Assembly (NCBI RefSeq): GCF_003703395.1
Contig: NZ_RDQN01000004.1
Span: 62,001 to 126,000, forward strand
Source of the DNA: Pseudoxanthomonas spadix
GTDB taxonomy: Bacteria > Pseudomonadota > Gammaproteobacteria > Xanthomonadales > Xanthomonadaceae
Direction of reading: 5' to 3'
Length of the DNA stretch: 64,000 nt
This document shows positions 28,490 through 37,558 of this stretch, piece after piece. The notes under the pieces were generated by a model. The model ran no database searches and was not told the origin of the DNA. It saw only the letters and a program-made list of their open reading frames with translations. The first letter of the stretch is position 1. Every line of letters begins with the position of its first letter. A program made the translations under genes and the position numbers.

Positions 28490-30628
28490 ATGACGCCCCC
28501 GGATTCACCCGCCACCCTGCTCGAGCGTGCACACCAGGCCGGACTGCCCGAGGACCTGTATGTGGCGCTCGAGCCGGCCGCAGCCGCGCCCTGCGCACTG
28601 GATGGGGCGCCCGACCCGCTGCCGGTGGTGGCCGAAACGCTGGAGATCCTGGCCGGCCTGGCCGCCGATGGCGAAACCAACGCCGCCGTGCTGCTGTTCG
28701 GCCTGCCCGCCCTGCAGGCCGCGGCCGCGCCGGCGTTGGCCAGGCACCCGGGCATCGCCGCCCTGCTGGACGGGCAGAACGCGGCCGCGCAGGTGTGGGC
28801 CCTGCATGCCGAGCAGGGCAGCAGCCGCAATACCGAAGGCCTGCGCCGGCTGTTGCTGGCCATCGTCCATGACCTGCGCGTGGTGCCGATCCTGCTGGCC
28901 CGCCAGCTGGCCCGCATGCGCGCCGCCAGCGCGTTGCCGGAAGACCAGCGCCGCGCGCTGGCCCTGCTGACCCGCGACATCCACGCGCCCCTGGCCAACC
29001 GGCTGGGCATCTGGCAGCTGAAGTGGGAGCTGGAGGACCTGGCGTTCCGCTATCTGCAGCCGGATACCTACCGCGCCATCGCCGCCCAGCTGGACGACAA
29101 CCGCGCCGGCCGCGAGCGCTACATCGAGAAGGTCAAGGCCACCTTGCGCGCCACCCTGGCCGAGCACCACATCGCCGCCGAGGTCAGTGGCCGGCCCAAG
29201 CACATCTACAGCATCTGGAAGAAGATGCAGCGCAAGCAGGTCGCGCTGGATGAATTGTTCGACCTGCGTGCGGTGCGCATCACGGTCAGCGACGTGGCCC
29301 AGTGCTACGCCGCGCTGGGCGTGGTCCATGCGCTGTGGACGCCGATCCCCTCCGAGTTCGACGACTACATCGCCCGGCCCAAGGCCAACGGCTACCGCTC
29401 GCTGCACACCGCCGTGGTCGGCCCGGAAGGGCGCGCGCTGGAGGTGCAGATCCGCACCTACGAGATGCATGCCCAGGCCGAACTGGGCGTGGCCGCGCAC
29501 TGGCGCTACAAGGAAGGCGGCGGCGATGCCGCCTTCGATCGCAAGGTCGCCTGGATGCGCCAGCTGCTGGAAAATACCGCCGAGGGCGAAAGCCTCAGCG
29601 GCGAATTTTCCGCGGAACTGGCCGAGGACCGGATCTACACGCTCACGCCCAAGGGCGAGGTGATCGACCTGCCGCGTGGCGGCACGGTGCTGGATTTTGC
29701 CTACCACGTGCACACCATGGTCGGGCACCGCACCCGCGGGGCCAAGGTCAACGGCCGGATCGTGCCGCTGAGCCATGTGCTGCGCAGCGGCGACCGCGTG
29801 GAGATCCTGACCGCCAGGACCGGCGCGCCCAGGCGCGACTGGCTGCAGGCCTCCAACGGCTTTCTGGCCAGTGCGCGCTCGCGCGACAAGGTGCGTGCGT
29901 ATTTCCACAAGCTCGACCGGGCCGGCAACATCGCCGCCGGCAAGGAGCTGCTGGAGCGCGAACTCAAGCGCCTGCACCTGCACCAGCTGGACCTGGGGCC
30001 GGCGCTGAAGAAGTTCCGGGCCGAGTCGGCCGAGGAGCTGTACATCCAGGTTGCACTCGGCGACATCGGCCCCAGCCAGGTCGCCCGCGTCCTGCAGGAA
30101 GACCAGCGTGCCCAGTCCGGCGATGCGCCGCTGCCGCTGCAGAACCCGATCCGCCGCCCGGTGCAGCGCGCGCCGGGTGCGGAAAAGTCGCACTTCACCG
30201 TGCAGGGCGTGGGCAACCTGCTGGTCCAGCTGGGCAGATGCTGCCAGCCGGTGGCCGGCGAGCCGATCGCCGGCTATCTCACCCGCGGCCGCGGGGTCAC
30301 CGTGCACCGGCGCGACTGCGCCGCGCTGCAGCGGCTGGCCGCCCAGCATCCGCAGCGCGTGCTGCCGGTGGAATGGGGCGTGGCCGGGGGCGGTTACGAG
30401 GTCGATGCACTGATCGAGGCTATCGACCGCAGGTGGCTGCTCAAGGACATCATGACCCTGATCGCCCAGGAAGACGCGCACGTGCTGGACATCCACAGCG
30501 ACAGCGGCCGCGCCGGCCGGGTGCGCCTGCGGCTGCGGCTGAAGGTCTCCGACTACGGCCAGCTGTCCACCCTGCTGGGCAAGCTGGACGCATTGCCCGG
30601 CGTGCAGGACGCGCGCCGCGCCGGCTAG
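28490..30628 (+). CDS. relA: (p)ppGpp synthetase RelA
   Basis: RelA makes (p)ppGpp from ATP and GTP/GDP when uncharged tRNA enters the ribosome. The 712-residue protein has an N-terminal region without the intact HD hydrolase motif (pseudo-hydrolase, as in RelA rather than SpoT), a synthetase domain (PKHIYSIWKKMQRK, LFDLRAVRITV, RPKANGYRSLHTAVVG, RTYEMHAQAELGVAAHWRYKE), a TGS domain (YTLTPKGEVIDLPRGGTVLD), and C-terminal zinc-finger/ACT regions (GRCCQPVAGEPIAGYLTRG, then IEAIDRRWLLKDIMTLIAQ). ATG at 28490 was chosen; GTG two codons earlier is possible. The TAG stop falls inside a CTAG-bounded repeat at 30625. Confidence 0.95.
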   Translation: MTPPDSPATLLERAHQAGLPEDLYVALEPAAAAPCALDGAPDPLPVVAETLEILAGLAADGETNAAVLLFGLPALQAAAAPALARHPGIAALLDGQNAAAQVWALHAEQGSSRNTEGLRRLLLAIVHDLRVVPILLARQLARMRAASALPEDQRRALALLTRDIHAPLANRLGIWQLKWELEDLAFRYLQPDTYRAIAAQLDDNRAGRERYIEKVKATLRATLAEHHIAAEVSGRPKHIYSIWKKMQRKQVALDELFDLRAVRITVSDVAQCYAALGVVHALWTPIPSEFDDYIARPKANGYRSLHTAVVGPEGRALEVQIRTYEMHAQAELGVAAHWRYKEGGGDAAFDRKVAWMRQLLENTAEGESLSGEFSAELAEDRIYTLTPKGEVIDLPRGGTVLDFAYHVHTMVGHRTRGAKVNGRIVPLSHVLRSGDRVEILTARTGAPRRDWLQASNGFLASARSRDKVRAYFHKLDRAGNIAAGKELLERELKRLHLHQLDLGPALKKFRAESAEELYIQVALGDIGPSQVARVLQEDQRAQSGDAPLPLQNPIRRPVQRAPGAEKSHFTVQGVGNLLVQLGRCCQPVAGEPIAGYLTRGRGVTVHRRDCAALQRLAAQHPQRVLPVEWGVAGGGYEVDALIEAIDRRWLLKDIMTLIAQEDAHVLDIHSDSGRAGRVRLRLRLKVSDYGQLSTLLGKLDALPGVQDARRAG

Positions 30629-30662
30629 GAGTCTGTCGGGCCAAAGTCCGACAGGCGCCTAG
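30625..30662 (+). repeat. 38-bp collapsed CTAG palindrome (copy B) carrying the relA stop codon
   Basis: CTAGGAGTCTGTCGGG joined directly to CCAAAGTCCGACAGGCGCCTAG: the two ends of the 168-bp element without its centre. The terminal TAG (30626-30628) is the relA stop codon. As RNA it gives a hairpin just after relA. Confidence 0.85.
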
Positions 30663-30731
30663 CCCCGTGCCGCCTCCACGCGTTCAGCCACCGCACCGGC
30701 TTGTCACCTGCGCTGGCGGATACTGCGGCGC

Positions 30732-32312
30732 GTGAATCCCAGGCCCGACCAGCTGCCCGAGGGCAGGATCGAACCGCACATCGACTGGCACAGCGGGCCA
30801 GGCGAGGATCAACAGCGCGCGCGTGACGTGCCTGCGCGCGCCACACCGCCACGCTGGCCGTGGCTGCTGGGCCTGGTGGCGTTGGCCGGCCTGGCGACCG
30901 CCATCATGCTGCGCAAGCCGATCGCCGACCGGATGTGGCAGGGCACCCGGGTCCAGGCACTGCTGGACCAGGGCGAGGAAGCGATCGCCCAGGGCAAGCT
31001 CACCGCGGCCGATGGCAGCGGTGCGCGGCAGCGGTTCGAAGCCGCCCTGGCCCTGGACAACGACCGCAGCGAGGCGCGCCAGGGCCTGGCCCGGGTCGGC
31101 GCGGCCGCCATCGCCCAGGCCCGGGCCGCGCTGAACGCCAACGATCTCGATGCCGCGCGCCAGGCGCTGCAGCTGGCGCGCCAGCTGCAGGTGCCACGGG
31201 CGCAGTCCGATGCGGTCGCCGCCGACCTGCGCAAGCGCCAGGCCACTGCCGCCGGGGTCGGCACCCTGATCGCCCGGGCCGTGGCCGCACGCGATGCCGG
31301 TCGTCTCGATGGCGATCCCGACGCGGCGCTGCCACTGTTGCAGCGGGTGCTGGCATTGCAGCCGGACAACACCATCGCCCTGGAAGCCCGCGAGGACCTG
31401 CTCTCCGACCAGCTGGCGCAGGCCCGCCGGGCACTGCAGGCCGGACAGCTGGCCGACGGCGCCCGGCGCATCGGGCGGGTGCGCGAACTGGACCCCGGCC
31501 ACTACGACCTGCCCGACGCCACGGCCGAACTGGCGCGCGCGCTGGATCGCCAGCGCAGGCTGGCCGACGCCGAGCTGCGCCGCGGTCGCCTGGAGCGCGC
31601 CGTGGCCAGCTACCAAGCCGTGCTGGCCGCCGCGCCGGGCGATGCGGCCGCGGCCCTGGGCCTGCAGGACGTCGCCACGCAGTACGCGCAGCGCGCCCGA
31701 CGCGCGGCCGGGGATTTCGATTTCGACGCGGCCAGCGCCGACCTTGCGCAGGCGCGCGCGCTGGCGCCGCAGTCCCGTGCGGTCAGCGAGGCCAGCGGCG
31801 CCATCGCGCGTGCGCACCGCAGCCAGGCGCGGCTGGAGGCGGCGGCGCCGGCCTCCGCGCAGCGCCAGCGCCGCATCCAGGCGCTGCTGGCCGATGCCCA
31901 GCGCGCCCAGGCGCGCGGCCAATGGATCGAACCGCCCGGCGAAAGCGCCTTCGACAAACTGCGCGCGGCCCAGGCCCTGGCGCCGGACGAGCCGACGGTG
32001 CGCCGCGCCGCCCAGCGCCTGGTGCCGCAGGTGCAGCGCTGCGTGAGTGAGGAACTGTCGGCCAACCGGGTGCGTGCCGCGCAGGCCTGCCTGGATGCCT
32101 GGCAGGCGCTTGCGCCGGGCGACTCCGACCTGCGCACTGCGCGCCGGCAGCTGGCGATGCGCTGGATCGATATCGGCAACGAACGCCTGGGCGCCGGCGA
32201 GCTGGGCGCAGCCAACGAGGCCCTGCAGCGCGCGCGTGGGCTGGATCGCAGTGCGCCGGGACTGGATGCGTTCGCCGCCCGGGTCGTGCATGCGCGCGCC
32301 GGGGGAGGCTGA
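30732..32312 (+). CDS. Membrane-anchored TPR protein, hypothetical
   Basis: A 526-residue protein with a short cytosolic N-terminus, a single membrane segment at about residues 44-60 (WPWLLGLVALAGLATAIML), and a long Ala/Arg/Gln-rich helical region with TPR-like repeats (for example ALLDQGEEAIAQGKL, ARQRFEAALALDNDRSEAR, AVASYQAVLAAAPGDAAAALGL), probably periplasmic. No enzymatic motif is visible; it is most likely a scaffold. The start is GTG at 30732. It ends 3 bp before the EcsC-type gene, so the pair is presumably co-transcribed. Confidence 0.75.
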   Translation: MNPRPDQLPEGRIEPHIDWHSGPGEDQQRARDVPARATPPRWPWLLGLVALAGLATAIMLRKPIADRMWQGTRVQALLDQGEEAIAQGKLTAADGSGARQRFEAALALDNDRSEARQGLARVGAAAIAQARAALNANDLDAARQALQLARQLQVPRAQSDAVAADLRKRQATAAGVGTLIARAVAARDAGRLDGDPDAALPLLQRVLALQPDNTIALEAREDLLSDQLAQARRALQAGQLADGARRIGRVRELDPGHYDLPDATAELARALDRQRRLADAELRRGRLERAVASYQAVLAAAPGDAAAALGLQDVATQYAQRARRAAGDFDFDAASADLAQARALAPQSRAVSEASGAIARAHRSQARLEAAAPASAQRQRRIQALLADAQRAQARGQWIEPPGESAFDKLRAAQALAPDEPTVRRAAQRLVPQVQRCVSEELSANRVRAAQACLDAWQALAPGDSDLRTARRQLAMRWIDIGNERLGAGELGAANEALQRARGLDRSAPGLDAFAARVVHARAGGG

Positions 32313-32315
32313 CCC

Positions 32316-33194
32316 ATGGCCACCGGCGACCGCCGCGCCACCCCGCCGCCGCTGGCCGGCGAACTGATTCGCGCCGGCAGCGTGCACACGCTCGGCCCGC
32401 AGGACCTGGAACTGCTGCGCCAGGCGGTGCAGCGGCTGGAACATCCCAGCTTCGGCGCACGCCTGGCCAGCCTGGCCGGCACGCCGGTGGAGAAGCTGAT
32501 CCGGTTCCTGCCGCGCCGGGCCAACGCGGTGATCGGCTTCGCCGCGCGCAAGGCCATCGGTGCGGCGTTGCGGGTCGCGCTGACCACCCTGGACTCGCGC
32601 ACCAGACCCGAGGGCGTGCGCAAGTCCTCGGACTGGTGGCACCTGGGCGCCACCGCGGCCACCGGTGCGCTCGGCGGCGCGTTCGGCCTGACCGCGCTGG
32701 CGCTGGAACTGCCGCTGACCACCACGATCATGCTGCGCTCCATCGCCGACATCGCCCGCAGCGAAGGCGCGGATCTGAGCGATCCGGCGGTGCGCCTGGA
32801 ATGCGTGCGGGTGCTGGCCCTGGGCGGCAACGCCGCCAGCGACGACGCGGCTGAAGTGGGCTACTACGCCGCGCGCGAGGCCATGAGCCGGATGGTGTCC
32901 GACGCGACCACCCATCTGGCGCGCCACGGCCTGCACAAGCAAGGCGCGCCGGTGCTGGTCGGCCTGGTCAAGGCGATCGCCGAGCGCTATTCGATCCAGG
33001 TCAGCGAAAAGGCCGCCGCGCAGTGGATGCCGGTGCTGGGCGCGCTGGGCGGGGCGACGGTCAACTCGGTGTTCATGGACCACTTCCAGAGCATGGCGCG
33101 CGGACACTTCATCGTGCGCCGGCTCGAAGCCGTGCACGGCCAGGACACCGTGCGCCGCGCCTACCAGGCGCTGGCGAGGCTGCTGGCAGAATGA
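32316..33194 (+). CDS. EcsC family protein
   Basis: A 292-residue member of the EcsC family, named after the third gene of the Bacillus ecs ABC-transporter locus; its biochemical role is not known. The family pattern is visible in TPVEKLIRFLPRRANAVIGFAARKAIGAAL, the Gly/Ala-rich stretch GATAATGALGGAFGLTALALELPLTTTIMLRSIADIA, RLECVRVLALGG, and the C-terminal GALGGATVNSVFMDHFQSMARGHFIVRRLE. The hydrophobic segment at about 115-145 may associate with the membrane. It is coupled to the upstream TPR gene (3-bp gap) and converges with modC. Confidence 0.85.
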   Translation: MATGDRRATPPPLAGELIRAGSVHTLGPQDLELLRQAVQRLEHPSFGARLASLAGTPVEKLIRFLPRRANAVIGFAARKAIGAALRVALTTLDSRTRPEGVRKSSDWWHLGATAATGALGGAFGLTALALELPLTTTIMLRSIADIARSEGADLSDPAVRLECVRVLALGGNAASDDAAEVGYYAAREAMSRMVSDATTHLARHGLHKQGAPVLVGLVKAIAERYSIQVSEKAAAQWMPVLGALGGATVNSVFMDHFQSMARGHFIVRRLEAVHGQDTVRRAYQALARLLAE

Positions 33195-33320
33195 GGCCCA
33201 GGCGCACGGCGCGATGAGGGCAAGGGCGGCGATTGCCCTGCGGTCGCCCGGGCCAGCCGCGATGACGGGATTTCGTGGCCATGTGTGCCGGTCCATGGCA
33301 TGACATTGCCGCCCAGCCTG

Positions 33321-33938
33321 TCAGTCCAGCACGTGCACCGCATCGGCCAGCTGCTGCACTTCGTCGGGCTGGTGGCTGACGTAGAGCATCGGCAGGCCGG
33401 TTTCGGTGCAGACCCGGCGCAGGTAGGGGATCAGCTCGCCGCGGCGCCCGGCATCCAGCGCCGACAGCGGTTCGTCCAGCAGCAACAGCGCCGGTTGCGA
33501 GAGCAGCGCGCGGCCGATCGCCACGCGCTGGGCTTCACCGCCGGAGAGATTGCGCGGCCGGCGCTGCAACAGCGGCGCGATGCCCAGCAGCGCCACCACT
33601 GCATCGAAGCCGAACTGCGCCTGGCCGCTGCGCCCGTGGCGGCCATAGACCAGGTTGCCGCGCACGTCCAGGTGCGGGAACAGGCGCGCTTCCTGGAACA
33701 CGTAGCCGATGCGGCGCCGGTGCGGCGGCAGGTCGATGCGCCGGGCGCTGTCGAACAGCACCTGGCCATCGATGGCGATGCGCCCGGATTGCGGCCGCAG
33801 CAGGCCGGCGATTGCATTGAGCACGCTGGTCTTGCCGGCCCCGGACGGGCCGGTCAGCGCCAGCACCCGGGCCTGGCTTTCGATCCGCACCTGGCGGGTG
33901 AAGCGGCCGCGCTGCAACTGCACGTCCAGCGCCAGCAT
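33321..33938 (-). CDS. modC: Molybdate ABC transporter ATP-binding protein, short form
   Basis: ModC powers molybdate import. The 205-residue protein holds a complete ABC ATPase: Walker [11 protein letters not shown]-loop [12 protein letters not shown], signature [15 protein letters not shown], Walker [13 protein letters not shown], and the switch His in YVSHQPDE. It ends shortly after the switch region and lacks the C-terminal MOP/TOBE regulatory domain of about 140 residues found in E. coli ModC, so it may not sense molybdate by itself. No frameshift remnant of that domain is seen downstream. The ATG overlaps the modB stop (TGATG), so the genes are coupled. Confidence 0.93.
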   Translation of the reverse strand: MLALDVQLQRGRFTRQVRIESQARVLALTGPSGAGKTSVLNAIAGLLRPQSGRIAIDGQVLFDSARRIDLPPHRRRIGYVFQEARLFPHLDVRGNLVYGRHGRSGQAQFGFDAVVALLGIAPLLQRRPRNLSGGEAQRVAIGRALLSQPALLLLDEPLSALDAGRRGELIPYLRRVCTETGLPMLYVSHQPDEVQQLADAVHVLD

Positions 33939-34636
33939 CACAGCACCTCGGCCTCGCGCCCGCGCTGGCGGCGCACCAGCCATTCGGACAACACCAGCGC
34001 GCCCAGCGAGATGCCCAGCGAGACGGCGGCCAGGCGCCAGATGCCGTGCTCGCCGCCGGGCACCTGCAGCAGGCTGTAGATCGCCGCGGACATGGTCTGG
34101 GTCTGGCCGGGGATGTTGGAGACGAAGGTGATGGTGGCGCCGAATTCGCCCAGCGCCTTGGCGAAGGCCAGCACCGCGCCGGCGACCAGGCCCGGCCAGG
34201 CCAGCGGCAGGGTGATGGTCAGGAACACCTTCCACGGCGGCGCGCCCAGGGTGGCGGCGGCGTGTTCCAGGCGGCGGTCGACCTGCTCGATCGACAGGCG
34301 GATCGCGCGCACCATCAGCGGAAAGCCCATCACCGCGCAGGCCAGCGCCGCGCCGCTCCAGCGAAAGGCAAGGCGGATGCCCCACTGCTCCAGCAGCCAG
34401 GCGCCGACCACCCCGCGGGTGCCCATCGTCACCAGCAGTGCATAGCCGATCACCACCGGCGGCAGCACCAGCGGCAGGTGGACGAGGGCATCGAGCAGGG
34501 TGCGCCCGAAAAAGCGCCGGCGCGCCAGCAGCCAGGCCACCGCGATGGCCGGCAGCAGGCTGGCGATGGCGGCCACCGCGGCCACTTTCACGCTCAGGCC
34601 GATGGCGGTGAGCTCGTCAGGCGAGAAATGCAGCAT
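33938..34636 (-). CDS. modB: Molybdate ABC transporter permease
   Basis: ModB forms the inner-membrane channel. The 232-residue protein has about five hydrophobic segments, from [20 protein letters not shown] to the C-terminal [19 protein letters not shown], and the permease EAA-type loop [27 protein letters not shown] that contacts the ATPase, followed by [12 protein letters not shown]. Length and layout are those of ModB. The ATG at 34636 lies 4 bp after the modA stop, and the modB stop overlaps the modC start. The order modA-modB-modC is the standard one. Confidence 0.95.
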   Translation of the reverse strand: MLHFSPDELTAIGLSVKVAAVAAIASLLPAIAVAWLLARRRFFGRTLLDALVHLPLVLPPVVIGYALLVTMGTRGVVGAWLLEQWGIRLAFRWSGAALACAVMGFPLMVRAIRLSIEQVDRRLEHAAATLGAPPWKVFLTITLPLAWPGLVAGAVLAFAKALGEFGATITFVSNIPGQTQTMSAAIYSLLQVPGGEHGIWRLAAVSLGISLGALVLSEWLVRRQRGREAEVL

Positions 34637-34639
34637 GCG

Positions 34640-35422
34640 TTACTCGAGCACGGCAAAGCCGCGCTTTTCGAAGATCGCCCTGGCCGGCGCGCTGCCCAGC
34701 CACTGCACGAAGGCCGCGCGCGCGGGCGAAGTGCCGGTGCGGACCGTGGCCACCGGATAGACGATCGGCCGATGGCTCCACTCGGGGAATGTATCGACCA
34801 CGCGCACGCCGGGGTCGGCCGCCGCGTCGGAGCCATAGACGATGCCCAGCGGCGCCTCGCCGCGCGAGACCAGCAGCAGTGCCGAACGCACGCTGTCCGA
34901 TTCGGCCAGCCGGTCCTGCACCGGCTCCCACAGCTTCAGCGACTGCAGCGCAGCCTTGGCATATTTGCCGGCCGGCACCGCGTTGACCTGGCCCACCGCC
35001 AGGCGCCCCTCGCCCAGGGCCCTGGCCAGCGTGTCGGGCTGGCTGAGCGTGACCCTGGCCGTGCTGGCCGCGGGCGCGATCAGCACCAGCGTGTTGCCGA
35101 GCAGGTTGCGGCGGCTGGCCCGGTCGATCAGCGCGCGTGCCTGCAGCGCATCCATCCACTCCAGGTCGGCGGACATGAAGACATCGGCCGGCGCGCCGTG
35201 TTCGATCTGCTTGGCCAGGGTGGAACTGGCCGCGTAGGAGACGACCACCGGCGTGCCGGTGGTCTGGTGGTACAGCGCGGCGATCTGGTCCATCGATTCC
35301 TTGAGGCTGGCCGCAGCGAACACGGTGAGCGGCGCTGGTTCGGCCGCCTGCGCGGCGAAAACGGCCGCGGCCGCCAGCAGCAACGCCGCGGTGCGCAGCA
35401 GGCGCGAAACGAAACCTGTCAT
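34640..35422 (-). CDS. modA: Molybdate-binding periplasmic protein
   Basis: ModA captures molybdate (or tungstate) in the periplasm for ModBC. The 260-residue precursor has a Sec signal ([19 protein letters not shown]) and ModA motifs: [16 protein letters not shown] with the anion-binding Ser residues, [36 protein letters not shown], and the C-terminal YPVATVRTG. The start at 35422 precedes the signal; the frame is open 38 codons further but without family resemblance. It heads the mod operon. No ModE-type operator could be recognised in the 240 bp upstream. Confidence 0.95.
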   Translation of the reverse strand: MTGFVSRLLRTAALLLAAAAVFAAQAAEPAPLTVFAAASLKESMDQIAALYHQTTGTPVVVSYAASSTLAKQIEHGAPADVFMSADLEWMDALQARALIDRASRRNLLGNTLVLIAPAASTARVTLSQPDTLARALGEGRLAVGQVNAVPAGKYAKAALQSLKLWEPVQDRLAESDSVRSALLLVSRGEAPLGIVYGSDAAADPGVRVVDTFPEWSHRPIVYPVATVRTGTSPARAAFVQWLGSAPARAIFEKRGFAVLE

Positions 35423-35663
35423 TGGAAGGACTTCCTGAAGTCGGCGAAGGTGCTGCTTTCGGTCGTGGCGGCCTGTCGGCATTGCGCACGGCACGGCAGC
35501 AGCCAGCAGGCAAGGGTGCATGACGGCTCCGGACAAGCGTTCGCGGGTAGCTTAGCCGAGCGCCGGCGTCGGGGCGGCCTGCCCACCGGATCGCCCCTGG
35601 CTGCACGCGCAGGCAACGAAGGGCAGGCGTACGCTGGCAGCATTACCCACCCACGAGATTTCC

Positions 35664-36143
35664 ATGGCCATCCAAGACCCGATCACCGTCCTGCTCGAGC
35701 AGGAACAGGACTTCTCCTTCCGCATCCGCTTCCAGGGGCTGGACGTGCCCGATGTGCTGTCCGACGAGGCCGCGCCGCTGGGCCACGATGCCGGTCCCAA
35801 TCCCTTGCGGTTGCTGCTGGCCGGCATCGCCAACTGCCTGGCGGCCAGCCTGCTGTTTGCCCTGCGCAAGCACAGGAACACGCCCGGCAAGCTGCGCGCT
35901 TCGATCACCGCCATCCCGGTGCGCAATGCCGAAGGTCGCTGGCGCGTGCCCCGGGTGGAGGTGGCCCTGCAGTTGCCCGAGGCCAACGCCGCCTACCAGA
36001 ACCTGGAGCGGGTCCTGGACACCTTCGAGGAGTATTGCCTGGTCACCCAGAGCGTGCGCGAAGGCATCGATGTCCAGGTCAGCGTCACCGACGCCGCCGG
36101 CCATGTGCTGCGTGGCGACAAGAGCATCGAGGCCGGTGCATGA
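35664..36143 (+). CDS. OsmC/Ohr-type peroxiredoxin-like protein
   Basis: A 159-residue protein of the OsmC superfamily, whose members reduce organic hydroperoxides with two conserved Cys. Both are present: C58 in LLAGIANCLAASLLFALRK and C125 in FEEYCLVTQSVREG. The preceding acidic/Gly segment (DEAAPLGHDAGPNPLRLL) fits the YhfA-like branch. Its stop overlaps the trxC start (ATGA). Coupling to a thioredoxin suggests that thioredoxin may recycle it, although OsmC proteins generally use lipoyl proteins; that is inference. Cytosolic. Confidence 0.88.
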   Translation: MAIQDPITVLLEQEQDFSFRIRFQGLDVPDVLSDEAAPLGHDAGPNPLRLLLAGIANCLAASLLFALRKHRNTPGKLRASITAIPVRNAEGRWRVPRVEVALQLPEANAAYQNLERVLDTFEEYCLVTQSVREGIDVQVSVTDAAGHVLRGDKSIEAGA

Positions 36144-36580
36144 GCGAGCCGCTGCTGATCGCCTGCCCGCATTGCCATGCACGCAACCGCGTGCCGGAAC
36201 AGCGCCTGGGCCAGGGCCCGGTCTGTGGCCGCTGTCACCAAGCCCTGTTCACTGCGCATCCGCTGGCCCTGGACGCTGCCCATTTCGACACCCATGCCCG
36301 CGACAGCGACCTGCCGTTGCTGGTGGATTTCTGGGCGCCGTGGTGCGGGCCGTGCAAGATGATGGCGCCTCATTTCGAGGCCGCCGCCGCCCAGCTGGAG
36401 CCGCAGCTGCGCCTGGCCAAGGTCGATACCGAGGCCCACCCGGCACTGGGCGCGCGCTTCGGCATCCGCAGCATTCCGACCATGGCCGTGTTCCTGCACG
36501 GGCGTGAGCTGGGACGCCAATCCGGCGCAATGCAGCAGGCCGACATCGTGCGCTGGGCGCGCGCCACCGCGGGCCTGTGA
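36140..36580 (+). CDS. trxC: Thioredoxin TrxC (thioredoxin 2)
   Basis: TrxC is a cytosolic disulfide reductase with an additional N-terminal zinc finger. The 146-residue protein has the zinc-ligand pairs CPHC (9-12) and CGRC (29-32), then the thioredoxin fold with active site WCGPC (68-72) in LLVDFWAPWCGPCKMMAP, the conserved cis-Pro in SIPTMAVF, and a Gly-rich end. In E. coli trxC is induced by OxyR; no OxyR site was recognised here. Its ATG overlaps the stop of the upstream OsmC-type gene, so the two are coupled as a redox pair. Confidence 0.95.
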   Translation: MSEPLLIACPHCHARNRVPEQRLGQGPVCGRCHQALFTAHPLALDAAHFDTHARDSDLPLLVDFWAPWCGPCKMMAPHFEAAAAQLEPQLRLAKVDTEAHPALGARFGIRSIPTMAVFLHGRELGRQSGAMQQADIVRWARATAGL

Positions 36581-36632
36581 TCGCTTCAAATCCCAGGGGC
36601 GCGATCCTTGCGTGCCGCAGCGTCCGCCCGAC

Positions 36633-37448
36633 TCAGGAATTGTCCAGCGCTGCGTTCAGGACCTGGGCCAGGCGTGCGCCGGCCAGGCGCAACTGGCGTT
36701 GCGCAACCGGGGTCCAGGTGTCGAAATAAGCCTGGTCGATCTTCGCGCCAGGCGGATACAGCCCCGGCGCCAACGCGATACGACATGCCGCCTGCGCCCA
36801 CGCGGCCGCAGGCGGCGGCAGGGGCATGGGCTGTTCGGCCTCTGCCGGCGCCGGCAGCGCGCGGATCTGCGCCAGCAGCGCATCCTCGTCCAGGCCGGTG
36901 TGGCGCAGCAGGCCGCTGTCCCACAGCGCATGCAGGTTGCTGCCCTTGCCGTCCACGTTGACCTGTCGGTCGTTGCCGCCCTTGTCGCCGGCGTAACCGG
37001 CATGCAGCGGCTGGTGGGCATCGCCGACCAGATGCACGACGAACTTCAATGCCTGCAGGCGCTGGGCATCAGGCAGCGAACGGTCGGCCAGGATCGCCGT
37101 CTGGGTCTTGATCGCTTCCACGTTGCAGTCGCCGTTGCGGCAGTCGCGCGGCGGGTCGTAGTGGCAATCCGATTCGCCCAGGTTGACGTAGTGCCACCTG
37201 GCGCTGCGCTTGCCCAGCTCGGCATCCTGCTTGCGCAGCTCGTCGGCCCAGGTGGCGATCCCGGGCAGGGTGGCGCCGGGTTCGCTGGCCAGCAGCCTGT
37301 CCAGCTGCACGCGCGTGGCGGGGGTCAGATCGGGTTCGGCCAGTTCGGCCACCAGCCTGTGGCCGGTCAGGCCCCAGGCCAGCGCCTGGGGAATGTGCAA
37401 AAGCAGCGCCAGCGCAGCCAGCGATGCAAAAACGGCGGTTCTGTTCAT
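36633..37448 (-). CDS. S1/P1-type nuclease, secreted
   Basis: A 271-residue precursor of the zinc-dependent S1/P1 family, which cuts single-stranded nucleic acids outside the cytosol. The signal peptide (VFASLAALALLLHIPQALA) ends just before WGLTGH: cleavage there exposes the N-terminal Trp (W25) that is a zinc ligand, with H30. Further ligands are seen in ATWADELR, RWHYVNL, KFVVHLVGDAHQPLHAG, and GGNDRQVNVDGKGSNLHALWD. All the usual His/Asp ligands appear present. It converges with trxC and lies upstream of the ompW-like gene in reverse order on the same strand. Confidence 0.93.
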   Translation of the reverse strand: MNRTAVFASLAALALLLHIPQALAWGLTGHRLVAELAEPDLTPATRVQLDRLLASEPGATLPGIATWADELRKQDAELGKRSARWHYVNLGESDCHYDPPRDCRNGDCNVEAIKTQTAILADRSLPDAQRLQALKFVVHLVGDAHQPLHAGYAGDKGGNDRQVNVDGKGSNLHALWDSGLLRHTGLDEDALLAQIRALPAPAEAEQPMPLPPPAAAWAQAACRIALAPGLYPPGAKIDQAYFDTWTPVAQRQLRLAGARLAQVLNAALDNS

Positions 37449-37558
37449 CGCCGCGATTCTAGCAAGCGCGGGTGGTCACTTCGCCGCACGCGGCCGCGTC
37501 ACCGATTGCCGGATGACGCGAGCCGCATCAGCGGTCACGCGCGTTGCCGCGCGCCCGG

